Assembly: GCA_016866975.1 (NCBI GenBank)
Contig: VGKP01000005.1
Location: forward strand, 1-47,700
DNA length: 47,700 bases
Direction: 5' to 3'
Origin: Candidatus Pacearchaeota archaeon
Lineage (GTDB): Archaea > Nanobdellota > Nanobdellia > Pacearchaeales > GW2011-AR1
The notes below the pieces were generated by a model. That model was not told where the DNA came from and did not search any database. It worked only from the letters and a program-made list of their open reading frames with translations. Below are positions 6,626 to 15,745 of the stretch, one piece after another. The position numbers were made by a program, and so were the translations under genes. The first letter of the stretch is position 1. Each line of letters opens with the position of its first letter.

Positions 6626-9265
6626 ATGAGAGGCCTTACTGAAAAGGAAGCTAGAGAAAAACTAAAGTTATATGGTTATAATGAGATAAGAGATACATCC
6701 CTCAGTTCACCATTAAAAATACTTTTTAGGCAGATCAAAAAGAACTTTATAATTTATCTTCTTGCTGTTGCAGCATTGCTTTCATTTTTTATAGGAAAGT
6801 CTGTGACTTCTTACACTATTCTTGGAATAATTATACTAGTAGTTACGATAGGGTTCATTCAAGAGTATAGAGCTGAAAAGGTCATAAAATCCCTTAAGCA
6901 GATGATTGTCCCAGTATCCATAATAATTCGTGAAGGTAAGGAAATGGAGATTGTGTCAAGAGAGATTGTTCCTGGAGATATAATTATATTAAGGAGTGGG
7001 GAAAGAGTACCAGCGGATTGCGCGATCCTTGAGCAAAAAGAGCTTCTTGTTAATGAATCCATCCTTACAGGTGAATCGCGGGAAGTATCAAAGTATGTAT
7101 CAAAGGATGAAAAGAACATTTCAGATGAATCGATGTTGTTCATGGGTTCATTTGTGATATCTGGAAAGTGTACTGCCAAGGCATTACATACGGGGATGAA
7201 TACCAAATTTGGCCAGATTGCTGGTATGATTGCTACTGCAGAGAAAAAATTGCCATTGCAAGACAAGGTCAACAGTATCTCAAGATATATGGTTGCTGTA
7301 GCAATTGTCTTTTCTTTTCTAACTGGAATTTTCATGCTTTTAAGCCAGCCATATTCAAATGAGCTTCTGTTAAGTGCAGCAATTCTCGTAATTGCACTCT
7401 CAGTCTCGGCATTTCCAGAAGGATTTCCAGTGGTTCTGATCACCGCTCTTTCCTATGGCGCATATAAGATGGCCAAGAAGAATGCGATCGTGAACAGGAT
7501 GTCTATAATTGAAACATTGGGCGAGTCTACAGTTATTTGTTCCGATAAGACTGGCACAATCACTAAAGGAGAGATGACAGCCAGCAAAATTTTTTATGAT
7601 TGTAAGAAAATAGAAGTCAGTGGGACAGGTTATAACGGAACGGGAAAATTCACCAATATGGGCTCTGATGTAGTGGTAGAAAAAGATCATGTCCTTTCTT
7701 TCTTGTTGAAGGCAGGAGTGATTTGCAATGACTCCACGATACAGAGGACAGGTGAAGACAATGACTATAAGACTATTGGCCTCCCTACCGAGGCAGCACT
7801 CCTTGTATTGGCATCTAAGGCTAGAATATTCAAGGAAGACCTTGAATTCAAAAGGACAGAAGAGATTTTATTTAATTCCGAAAGGAAGATGATGTCTGTC
7901 AGATGTGAATTGGAAGGTAAGAATTATATTTGTACTAAAGGTGCTCCAGAGATATTATTAGACAAGTGCAAATACGTTCAAAGGAAAGAGGGTATTTTTA
8001 CCCTTACACAAAAAGAAAGAAAAAAGATACTTGATATAAACAAGGAATTTGCATCAAGTGCTCTGAGGGCGATAGCACTGGCCTATAAAAAACCAGTGGG
8101 AAAAGAGAAAATAGATGAGAAAGAGCTTATATTCTTAGGACTTGTCGGGATAGAAGATCCCCCAAGAGAAGAAGTAAGACAAGCAATAAAAGAATGTTTT
8201 TATGCTGGAATAAAGGTCAAAATGATCACTGGAGACCAAAGTGATACTGCGCTGGCTATCGCAAAAGAAGTTGGTTTGGTAGGGAAGCATATAGAAGGCT
8301 CACAGATTGAGAAGATGACTGAAGTGGAACTAGCTGCTATTGTAAATGATTATTCAATCTTCACTAGAGTCAAGCCAGAGCATAAGATAAAGATAGTGAA
8401 GGCACTTAAATTTAATGGTGAAGTCGTAGCGATGACAGGAGATGGCGTGAACGACGCACCGGCTCTTAAGGAGGCCCACATAGGTATAGCGATGGGAAAG
8501 AACGGGACTGATGTTTCAAGGTCAGTTGCTGACCTTACATTGAAAGATGATAATTTCTCTACTATTGTCAATGCTATTAGAGAAGGTAGGACTATATTCA
8601 AGAACATAAGAAAATTTGTGAGCTACCAGCTTTCATGCAATTATGCGGAACTGACAATACTCTTTATTGGTGTAATACTTGCTCCTTTCCTAGGTTGGCA
8701 GGTCCCTTTGCTCCTCGCATTGCAGATATTATTTATGAACATAGTTACAGATGACCTTCCTGCGATAACTCTTTCCTTGACTCCAGCCCCCAAGGATATT
8801 ATGAGAGAAAAGCCAAGAAAAGACCAGCATATATTGCATAAGCATCTCTTCCTATGGATGATAATATCCTCTTCATTGATGGCATTGTTCACTCTCACAG
8901 CCTTCTTCATTGCATTCAACTTGCTCGGGCAGGATACTTCTACAGCTAGAACTGCCGCATTGCTTACACTTATTTTATTAGAGATAATGAGTGCTTATAA
9001 TTTCTTATCATATAAGGCTCCTGTGATTTTTTCCACACTTTTTGAGAACAAATATCTATTCATTGCATCAATTATATCTTTACTGGCTACCCTTGCAATA
9101 ATATATACTCCTTTGAATGTTGTATTTGAGACAGTTCCATTAAGCCCGACTTACTGGATGATATCCGTGGTTTTTTCAATCTTGATAATTGGATTTTTCA
9201 ACTTTTTCAAAGGTATAAACAATAAAATGAACCTATTTGACCTTGATAAAGAAAGAAAAAACTAA
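6626..9265 (+). CDS. P2-type cation-transporting ATPase (Ca2+/H+-type)
   Basis: An 879-residue P-type ATPase pumping a cation across the cytoplasmic membrane. Order of parts: N-terminal cation-ATPase domain (LTEKEAREKLKLYGYNEI), TM1-2 (about 41-82), actuator domain with TGES (148-151), TM3-4 (about 221-282) with the ion-site motif PEGF (264-267; PEGL is commoner in Ca2+ pumps), phosphorylation motif SDKTGT (Asp307), the nucleotide domain with CTKGAPE, hinge MTGDGVNDAPALK, and six C-terminal TM segments with a typical P2 C-terminal domain. Ca2+ is the most likely substrate, but PEGF leaves Na+/K+, H+ or another ion open. Confidence 0.92.
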   Translation: MRGLTEKEAREKLKLYGYNEIRDTSLSSPLKILFRQIKKNFIIYLLAVAALLSFFIGKSVTSYTILGIIILVVTIGFIQEYRAEKVIKSLKQMIVPVSIIIREGKEMEIVSREIVPGDIIILRSGERVPADCAILEQKELLVNESILTGESREVSKYVSKDEKNISDESMLFMGSFVISGKCTAKALHTGMNTKFGQIAGMIATAEKKLPLQDKVNSISRYMVAVAIVFSFLTGIFMLLSQPYSNELLLSAAILVIALSVSAFPEGFPVVLITALSYGAYKMAKKNAIVNRMSIIETLGESTVICSDKTGTITKGEMTASKIFYDCKKIEVSGTGYNGTGKFTNMGSDVVVEKDHVLSFLLKAGVICNDSTIQRTGEDNDYKTIGLPTEAALLVLASKARIFKEDLEFKRTEEILFNSERKMMSVRCELEGKNYICTKGAPEILLDKCKYVQRKEGIFTLTQKERKKILDINKEFASSALRAIALAYKKPVGKEKIDEKELIFLGLVGIEDPPREEVRQAIKECFYAGIKVKMITGDQSDTALAIAKEVGLVGKHIEGSQIEKMTEVELAAIVNDYSIFTRVKPEHKIKIVKALKFNGEVVAMTGDGVNDAPALKEAHIGIAMGKNGTDVSRSVADLTLKDDNFSTIVNAIREGRTIFKNIRKFVSYQLSCNYAELTILFIGVILAPFLGWQVPLLLALQILFMNIVTDDLPAITLSLTPAPKDIMREKPRKDQHILHKHLFLWMIISSSLMALFTLTAFFIAFNLLGQDTSTARTAALLTLILLEIMSAYNFLSYKAPVIFSTLFENKYLFIASIISLLATLAIIYTPLNVVFETVPLSPTYWMISVVFSILIIGFFNFFKGINNKMNLFDLDKERKN

Positions 9266-9298
9266 GCTTTTTAAAGCCACTTTCAGTTATTCACCAGC

Positions 9299-9880
9299 AT
9301 GCCGTTAAAAAATGTACATTACAAGCACCCTTGGCACGATATACCGATAGGGGATAAATCTCCAATTATAGTTAATGCAATCATAGAGATACCTAAGGAT
9401 GGCCATCTCAAGTATGAGTTAGATAAAGACTCTGGAATGTTGAAGTTGGATCGTTTCTTATATTCTGCTGTACACTATCCTGGCGATTATGGGTTTGTCC
9501 CTCAGACACTTTGGGATGATGAAGACCCTCTTGATATAGTAATTCTCACCCATAGATCAGTATTGCCTATGACTCTGGTCTCAGTGAGAATAATAGGTAT
9601 ACTTAGGATGATAGATGGAGAAGAGAAGGATGATAAGCTCATCGGAGTTTATGATTGTGACCCCAGATATGTAGAGTTCCAAAGCATCAAAGATGTTCCT
9701 AGGCATATGATCGCAGAACTTAAGCATTTCTTCGAGACATACAAGGAACTGCAAGGCAAGAAATGCAAAATACTTCAGATTCTAGACAAGCAAGTGGCAT
9801 ATAAGGACATTGAAATAGCAAGAAAATTGTATGACTTGAAATTCAGGCCAGATATACTTGCCAATATTCAGAAAAATTGA
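9299..9880 (+). CDS. ppa: Inorganic pyrophosphatase (family I)
   Basis: A 193-residue soluble family I pyrophosphatase, which hydrolyses PPi and so drives nucleic-acid and aminoacyl-tRNA synthesis forward. Visible features are the substrate-binding VNAIIEIPKDGHLKYELDKDSG, YPGDYGFVPQT and the metal-binding DEDPLD (74-79), followed by GVYDCDPRY. Length is close to the usual 170-200. A TTTTTAAAG box 27 bases before the ATG indicates its own promoter despite lying 33 bases after the ATPase. It converges on htpX, with a shared inverted-repeat terminator at 9919-9945. Confidence 0.97.
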   Translation: MPLKNVHYKHPWHDIPIGDKSPIIVNAIIEIPKDGHLKYELDKDSGMLKLDRFLYSAVHYPGDYGFVPQTLWDDEDPLDIVILTHRSVLPMTLVSVRIIGILRMIDGEEKDDKLIGVYDCDPRYVEFQSIKDVPRHMIAELKHFFETYKELQGKKCKILQILDKQVAYKDIEIARKLYDLKFRPDILANIQKN

Positions 9881-9918
9881 TTTTTCTCTTCTCACGATGC
9901 CTTTGAAAATCGGCCATT

Positions 9919-9945
9919 ATTGAATGCGATTACATTGCATTCAAT
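9919..9945. terminator. Bidirectional hairpin between ppa and htpX
   Basis: ATTGAATGC (9919-9927) pairs perfectly with GCATTCAAT (9937-9945) over a 9-base loop. It spans the htpX stop codon and lies 39 bases after the ppa stop, so it could end both convergent transcripts. Confidence 0.5.
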
Positions 9946-10829
9946 CTTCTTATGCGCTCATCAACTGGGGGATGAGTAGAGAAAAGGCTTGAAAGCTTAT
10001 TCCTGAATGGATCGGACATAAACAACGGTGCGGTCTCTCTTGCTATTCTCTTTGCATCATCTGAAGTCAGATGATCAGTCTTTATTTTTTGCAAAGCAGA
10101 TGCAAGTCCTTTAGGATATCTTGTGAACTTGACTCCTGTTGCATCTGCAGTATACTCTCTTTTTCTGGAGATTGCAAGCGCGACAAGCTGGGCGAATATT
10201 GGCGCAAGAATTGCTACGACAATACCTACTATAAGCAATATTGCTCCAGTTCTGCTATCCCTATTATCTGATGAGAACCAGAAACTTCTAAGTAATATCT
10301 CGGCAGCTATTGAAATCATGCCTATCAGGACAGTAGCTAGTGTCATGAATCTTATGTCAAAATTGGCTATATGTGCCATCTCATGTGCAATCACGCCTTC
10401 TAATTCTTGCTTGTTCAGCTTTTCCAATGCTCCAGTAGTCACACAGATGACTGCATTTCCCGGATTGCGGCCAGATGCAAACGCATTTATCTGATTCGCT
10501 TCCATAACATAGACTCTTGGCACAGGCAATCCTGACGCAAGAGCCATATTCTCCACAGAATGCATGAGTTGCCTATGATGGATTGAAGAGGCTGGCTTTG
10601 CATGAACAGAAGCAAGAGCAATCTTGTCAGAATAATAATATCCAAACCATGTATACAATAAGGAAACAATTATCGAGATTATCATCACAATAAAGAATAA
10701 GCTTGGATTGAGTATTCTTGCAATAAGGAATCCTATCAGTACAAAAGTTACTATTATAGTCCCCATTAATACTACTGATTTAGCCTTGTTTCTGGCAATT
10801 TGATCTTCGAAAGATAGTCTTTCTGTCAT
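9930..10829 (-). CDS. htpX: HtpX-type membrane zinc metalloprotease (M48)
   Basis: A 299-residue M48 peptidase embedded in the cytoplasmic membrane that degrades misfolded membrane proteins. The HEMAH zinc motif is at about 149-153, with the third ligand in the later KREYTADATG helix. Two TM segments lie near the N-terminus (about 21-63) and two follow the active site (about 160-220). The frame is open to 10907, but the family normally begins close to MTERLSFEDQIARNKAK, and a TATA-like GATTTTTATA sits 26 bases before the ATG at 10829, so the shorter start is preferred. It is divergent from trhO. Confidence 0.93.
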   Translation of the reverse strand: MTERLSFEDQIARNKAKSVVLMGTIIVTFVLIGFLIARILNPSLFFIVMIISIIVSLLYTWFGYYYSDKIALASVHAKPASSIHHRQLMHSVENMALASGLPVPRVYVMEANQINAFASGRNPGNAVICVTTGALEKLNKQELEGVIAHEMAHIANFDIRFMTLATVLIGMISIAAEILLRSFWFSSDNRDSRTGAILLIVGIVVAILAPIFAQLVALAISRKREYTADATGVKFTRYPKGLASALQKIKTDHLTSDDAKRIARETAPLFMSDPFRNKLSSLFSTHPPVDERIRRLNAM

Positions 10830-10945
10830 AAAACAAAGAGTGAATAAGAGTATAAAAATCTTGGTCTTAGAGAGCTCTAGAAAAAAATTCTTACAATCTT
10901 CCCGCATTCAAAAAACATTTTAAAGGCCATTTACTGCCTATCTCA

Positions 10946-11851
10946 ATGATAAAAGTCCTTTTATTTTATAAGTATGTGCATATAGATGACCCTGTTTCTT
11001 TCAAAGAAGAGCACTTGAGGAAATGCCTAAATCTTGATATAAAAGGAAGGATACTAGTCGCAAAAGAAGGTATAAATGGTTCTGTGGCTGGCTCCCATGA
11101 ACAAGTAAACAAGTACAAAGATATGTTAAATTCAGACTCAAGATTCTCAGATATAGTCTTCAAGGAAGATGATTCGATAAGCATACCTTTCAAGAAAATG
11201 ATAGTGAAAATCAAGAAAGAGATAGTGAATTTTGGAAAAGAAGTAAATTTGTCTTTGACAGGGAAGAATCTCTCTCCAAGAGAATTTCTTGAGATCTACC
11301 AAAGGTATCCTGAAAAAATAGGTGATGAGATAATAATCCTTGATGCAAGGAACGATTATGAAGCAAAAGTGGGGAAATTCAAGAAAGCTAATACTTTGGA
11401 TATCTCAAAATTCAGAGATTTCCCAGAAGCAGTCAGGACATTGTCAGAAAAGAAAAATAAGAAAATAATAATGTATTGCACGGGCGGGATAAGATGCGAA
11501 AAAGCCTCCGCTTATTTAAGGCAAGAAGGCTTCTCAGATGTCTCTCAGTTGAAAGGTGGAATACTTTCATTTGGCAAAGAGTTCCCAGATACGGTATGGG
11601 AAGGCTCTTGTTTTGTATTCGACAAAAGGCTTGTCAGCAGCATAAATTCAGAAAATAAGCCTATCACTTCATGCTCTCATTGCAATGTGCCCTGTGATCT
11701 TGTGAAAAATTGCGCAAAGTTTGATTGCGACTCATTTTGTACAATTTGTATAGACTGTGAAATTAGATATTTAGGATGCTGCTCTCAGCAATGCTTCAGA
11801 TTAAAAATGGAAAATCAGTTGCAATGCTCCAATCCCCAAGCTAGAAGATGA
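10946..11851 (+). CDS. trhO: tRNA uridine(34) hydroxylase TrhO (rhodanese family)
   Basis: A 301-residue member of the TrhO/YceA family, which uses O2 to form 5-hydroxyuridine at tRNA position 34 in bacteria. The N-terminal acylphosphatase-like domain (LLFYKYVHIDDP, RILVAKEGINGSVAG) precedes a rhodanese domain with the active-site loop MYCTGGIRCEKAS (Cys178). The C-terminal 60 residues are dense in cysteine (CSHCNVPCD, CTICIDCE, GCCSQQC) and should bind zinc or another metal. Its last 37 bases overlap the convergent kinase gene. The family is mainly bacterial and eukaryotic, so gene transfer is possible. Whether this host meets O2 is unknown. Confidence 0.88.
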   Translation: MIKVLLFYKYVHIDDPVSFKEEHLRKCLNLDIKGRILVAKEGINGSVAGSHEQVNKYKDMLNSDSRFSDIVFKEDDSISIPFKKMIVKIKKEIVNFGKEVNLSLTGKNLSPREFLEIYQRYPEKIGDEIIILDARNDYEAKVGKFKKANTLDISKFRDFPEAVRTLSEKKNKKIIMYCTGGIRCEKASAYLRQEGFSDVSQLKGGILSFGKEFPDTVWEGSCFVFDKRLVSSINSENKPITSCSHCNVPCDLVKNCAKFDCDSFCTICIDCEIRYLGCCSQQCFRLKMENQLQCSNPQARR

Positions 11852-12828
11852 TTATCTTTGTGCCCTCCAGTGAAATTGATATAATAATCTAAGTATCTCC
11901 GGCATCTTGAGAAATTCTGCTCTGCTCGTGTCGCATATTTCTCAGCCTTAAGGGGAAAATAAGACTCTTCAAAATAATCTATAAGATACCTTGCGGATAA
12001 TTCTAAAGTAATCAAGGACATAGCATTTTTTGCCTCACTTGCGCTTATTTCAAAGCATGACTCTGACCTATACCCTCTTAATGCTGAGTTGAAGACATCA
12101 GGCATGAATTCTGAAGTTGAAGGCTTCTTTCTGCACCAGCTTCTGAGTGCGTCTCCGACATCGAGAAGAGGTGAGGCAAACATCAATGTATCTAAGTCAA
12201 GCAAAGATATTGCTTTACCATCTCTGAAAAGAAAATTATTGAATTTGGGGTCTCCATGGATAACTATTTTTTCAATGTCTTTGGAAAGAGTATGAGACTC
12301 TATCATATTAGATATTAAGGCATACTCTCTCTTTGCTCTTTCTGCTTTTATTGCAAATGTAGGAGCGGAATAAACAGACCTGAGTTTAGTTATTATTGAG
12401 GGAGTATCGTGAAAACCTTCAAGCATAAAAGATGGCTTAAATTTCGCCTTAGCCATGGAAGAGTGGAATTTGCCAAGTAACGCTCCAGCCTCAAAAGCAA
12501 GTTCAGGCGTTGGACTCTCAACACGATCATGGGGTATGTACTCGAATGCTCTCCATATGCACCTTTCCTTCATAAAATAAGGACTCCCGTCTCTGTCATT
12601 TAAAAGGACGGGTACATGAACTCCTGAGGTTCGCAAATAAGTTTGTACCGCCCTATAATCATCAATCACTCGAGCATCCCAAATTGGAGAGAGTTTCTGC
12701 AGGACGAATTGGCCCTGTGCCGTCTTGATTCTAAAAGACTGGTTTATAAGTCCGTTCTCAAGAGGTTTACTTTCCTCAATGCTCCCTAATCCAAACTGCT
12801 CAACAATCTCAGTCATAAGTGAATCCAT
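11815..12828 (-). CDS. APH-fold phosphotransferase (aminoglycoside/hexosamine kinase-like)
   Basis: A 337-residue small-molecule kinase of the APH/choline-kinase superfamily. The catalytic loop is VIHGDPKFNNFLF (Asp193) and the metal-binding segment LLDLDTLMFASPLLDVGDALRS. The N-lobe carries FVLQKLSP with a candidate ATP-binding lysine, and EYIPHDR marks the hinge. This pattern is closest to N-acetylhexosamine or homoserine-type kinases rather than true resistance enzymes. TTATTAAATA lies about 27 bases upstream. A second in-frame ATG at codon 5 is possible. The 3' end overlaps convergent trhO. The substrate is not known. Confidence 0.8.
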   Translation of the reverse strand: MDSLMTEIVEQFGLGSIEESKPLENGLINQSFRIKTAQGQFVLQKLSPIWDARVIDDYRAVQTYLRTSGVHVPVLLNDRDGSPYFMKERCIWRAFEYIPHDRVESPTPELAFEAGALLGKFHSSMAKAKFKPSFMLEGFHDTPSIITKLRSVYSAPTFAIKAERAKREYALISNMIESHTLSKDIEKIVIHGDPKFNNFLFRDGKAISLLDLDTLMFASPLLDVGDALRSWCRKKPSTSEFMPDVFNSALRGYRSESCFEISASEAKNAMSLITLELSARYLIDYFEESYFPLKAEKYATRAEQNFSRCRRYLDYYINFTGGHKDNHLLAWGLEHCN

Positions 12829-12922
12829 CTCCTATATAAAAAAACTAAGTATTTAATAATTTTTAATAAATTTATAACTACATTATAAAAATATTTATAA
12901 ATAGATAATTAGTAGGAAGGAT

Positions 12923-13837
12923 ATGAAAGTTCTTAAGCAAGAACAGAGCAGGACACTTACACTGAACGCGCAAGAGATAGATTCACAGGGGTCAAGTATC
13001 CTGGGCAATCCTATCGCACTTAAAATATTGAAAGAATTGCATAATGAGTCTATGTATCCTAAAAGACTGGCCAAGAAGATGAAAGTTCATGAGCAAAAAG
13101 TATACTATTATATCCATCATCTGGAGAAAGCTAAACTTGTCAAGATTGTCAAGGAAGAAAGACTACAGGGCATTGTTGCTAAATGGTACTCTCCAGTCTC
13201 AGATTCATTTGTGATACCTATAGGTTCATTTCAGGAAAGCTCGAAGATAAAAGAACATAAGTCAGGATTTCTTTATCCATTCATCTCAGAAGGGACTCTC
13301 AATGCAATGATATTAGTCGGAAGTCCTGACCCTCACGGCCCTCTTAAGGCTCGTAGTCGCGATGGATATTTTGGAATGGATCTCGCATTATTTTTAGGAA
13401 CATTTCTCACTCATGTTCCAGAAAGCAAAGTAAAGCTTGACACTGAAGTCCAGGAAAAAGACTTAGAGCAGAATAACTTAATTGTGATTGGAGGGCCTAT
13501 AGTGAACAAAGTGGCGGAAAGCATAGGTAAAAGGATGCCTATATATTTTGACGAAGAAAAGAAAGGTTTCTATTCATCAATTACAAAGAGACTTTATGTG
13601 CATGAAGAAATAGGTGTCATAAATAAATGCAAGAATCCATTTAATGATAAGAAAGAACTACTCTATATTGCAGGAATAAGGAATGCAGGTACAAAAGCAG
13701 CCATACTTTCATTTCTCAAGGACTTCAAGGATATCGAGAAGGGGAATCAGAAAGACTCCAAGATTTTTTGCAAAGTTGTAGAAGGTATTGACCTTGATTC
13801 CGACGGAATAGTAGACAGCATAGAATTCCTAGAATGA
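12923..13837 (+). CDS. Winged-helix protein with S-layer-like domain and EF-hand-like loop
   Basis: A 304-residue protein. Residues 25-85 (ILGNPIALKILKELHNES, MKVHEQKVYYYIHHLEKAKLVKI) form an ArsR-like winged helix. The C-terminal two-thirds contains LIVIGGPIVNKVAESIG, a pattern seen in archaeal S-layer-related domains. The protein ends in DLDSDGIVDSIE (290-301), a complete 12-position EF-hand-type loop with D1, D3, D5, G6 and E12. No signal peptide or membrane helix is present, so the protein is probably cytosolic. A Ca2+-sensitive DNA-binding protein is an attractive inference but untested. Its stop codon directly abuts that of the convergent peptidase gene. The promoter TTTATAAATA is 26 bases upstream. 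Confidence 0.72.
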   Translation: MKVLKQEQSRTLTLNAQEIDSQGSSILGNPIALKILKELHNESMYPKRLAKKMKVHEQKVYYYIHHLEKAKLVKIVKEERLQGIVAKWYSPVSDSFVIPIGSFQESSKIKEHKSGFLYPFISEGTLNAMILVGSPDPHGPLKARSRDGYFGMDLALFLGTFLTHVPESKVKLDTEVQEKDLEQNNLIVIGGPIVNKVAESIGKRMPIYFDEEKKGFYSSITKRLYVHEEIGVINKCKNPFNDKKELLYIAGIRNAGTKAAILSFLKDFKDIEKGNQKDSKIFCKVVEGIDLDSDGIVDSIEFLE

Positions 13838-15622
13838 TTAAATCTTTCTCAATCTCTTTGCAAGATTTTCGGCCTCTTTTACATTACCATCAAATTCGTC
13901 AAGACCTTTGAACCAAAAATCTCTCTTGGATATATCTATCCCCATTTTAAGGAATATTTCTTTTGGAGATGCAGATGTCCCTGCCCTTAGGAACTCCTTA
14001 ACCTTTTCTATATATTTCGGATCTTTCTTCACTTCATTCTGCAATGATTTGGAGATAAGCAGGCCAGAGGCATAAGAATAGTTATAGAAATATGTCCTTA
14101 TATGTCTCCAGTACACCCACCAATTTTCGCACCCTGATGCATTTTCCCCTAGATATGAAGTCATATGTTTTGAGAATATTTTTCCTATCTCTTCCTTAGA
14201 TAGATATCCCTTCTTTCTGAATTCCTCATGGATTTCCTGCTCAAACCTGTAACAGGCTATCTGCCTAAATATTGTTGACACATCATCCTGTAATCTTCTC
14301 ATCATGATCTCAAGTCTCATTTCATCATCGGCCTCCTTCTCTACTTCTTGTACTACAAAATCCTCCATGAATGTGCTTGCTACTTCTGCTGTAGATAGCA
14401 ATGTGCCGAAATTAAGGGAATGTTGTTTTTTCATCAGCTCACTATTTACAGCATGTCCCATCTCATGGGCGATTACAATTACATCTCTAAGAGAATCAAT
14501 ATGATTTAGGAGGACATATGTTGGCATTGTCACTAAGTCATCTGAGCAGAAAGCTCCATCTCTTTTCCCTTTGCCAGGAAAAGCATCTATCTGCCCATTC
14601 TTTATGAAATTATCCAGTATTTCTGCAAACTCTTTATCAAGAGATGAGAATACTTTCCTCACAAGACTAAGTGCTTCAGGATAAGGATATTTCTTCTCTG
14701 AAGAACCTGCAAGATAAAGCACATTTCTTTCAGGATAAGTAAAACTCTTGACCTTTAAGAGCTTGGCTTTCAGGGCGTATAATCTCTTTACAGATTCAAA
14801 TCTTGACGCAACAGCTTCAGCCAATGTGTCTACAACACTGCTATCTAAGTCGTCATCTATGTGTCTCGAAGCATCTGGTCTGGGCAGCTTTCTCAATTCA
14901 TCATCTATCTTCTTGTTCTTCAGTACAGCATTTAATTCGTGCTCGGCCACATTTATATTCTTGAGAAGTATATCGTTGAAAGCGTTGGCAGCGCTGTCTC
15001 TTACCTTTTTATCATTACTCTTTAGCAAGTTGTCTATCTCAGAGAAATTCTTGATTGTCTTCTTGCCATCCTCTCCAAAAACTTCTCTCTCTTCACTTGA
15101 AAGGAACTGCTGCACCATATCTACCCAATTAGTGTATGCTACATCTGCTTTTAGACTGAGAATATTTTCTTCCTTCTCGCTCAATATGTACTTTGCCTGA
15201 GAAAAGCATCTCTCAAGATAATGCTTATATCTATCAAGCCCTTTGTCAGTAAGCATCTTCTTCTGGACTTCTAAAGGGATCTTTCCTATCTTAAGATTGA
15301 AGAACCTTATCTCATTTTCCATCTTTCTTGCAAACTCAAGAGCTTGGCTAAACTTTGCTTTTACATTTGGATTTTCCTGCTCCTGAGATGATCTCAATGA
15401 AAAATAAAAGACTATTCCTCCTTCGACACCATGATGCCTCATAAGAAGTTCAAAATCGTCTAGGGCTTCTCTCAGTATTTTAGGGTCGTTGAGATAATCA
15501 TCTCTGGATGCCCATTTCACCCTAAATTTTTCAATAGCTTTCCTTACATCCTCTTTTCTATTCTCGATCTTAGGATCATTGTCATTCTTGAATAGCTTGG
15601 AAAGGTCCCATTTTTCAGACAT
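13838..15622 (-). CDS. pepF: Oligoendopeptidase F (M3 metallopeptidase)
   Basis: A 594-residue cytosolic zinc peptidase that cleaves short peptides. The M3 zinc site HEMGH lies at about 386-390 (IVIAHEMGHAVNSEL), with the third-ligand glutamate in LSTAEVASTFMEDF and the family tail TYFYNYSYASGLLISKSL. Length fits PepF (about 600). The frame extends to 15637, but a CTTTATAATC box 26 bases upstream points to the ATG at 15622 (MSEKWDLSKLF), which also matches where relatives begin. It ends base-to-base with the convergent HTH gene. Confidence 0.95.
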   Translation of the reverse strand: MSEKWDLSKLFKNDNDPKIENRKEDVRKAIEKFRVKWASRDDYLNDPKILREALDDFELLMRHHGVEGGIVFYFSLRSSQEQENPNVKAKFSQALEFARKMENEIRFFNLKIGKIPLEVQKKMLTDKGLDRYKHYLERCFSQAKYILSEKEENILSLKADVAYTNWVDMVQQFLSSEEREVFGEDGKKTIKNFSEIDNLLKSNDKKVRDSAANAFNDILLKNINVAEHELNAVLKNKKIDDELRKLPRPDASRHIDDDLDSSVVDTLAEAVASRFESVKRLYALKAKLLKVKSFTYPERNVLYLAGSSEKKYPYPEALSLVRKVFSSLDKEFAEILDNFIKNGQIDAFPGKGKRDGAFCSDDLVTMPTYVLLNHIDSLRDVIVIAHEMGHAVNSELMKKQHSLNFGTLLSTAEVASTFMEDFVVQEVEKEADDEMRLEIMMRRLQDDVSTIFRQIACYRFEQEIHEEFRKKGYLSKEEIGKIFSKHMTSYLGENASGCENWWVYWRHIRTYFYNYSYASGLLISKSLQNEVKKDPKYIEKVKEFLRAGTSASPKEIFLKMGIDISKRDFWFKGLDEFDGNVKEAENLAKRLRKI

Positions 15623-15745
15623 TGCAGATAAAAACATTAAATGATTATAAAGATGTTGGTGCTACGTAGTTCTCAAATACTCTCCAGAGAGTATAAGTTT
15701 TCCAGACAGAAAAATCTTTAAAAACCCTGTTTTCGTAATCTCTAT

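Noticed and set aside
11815..12828. Aminoglycoside resistance gene
   Set aside because: The APH fold is clear, but the sequence around HGDPKFNNFLF and DLDTLMFASPL looks like a metabolic sugar or amino-alcohol kinase.
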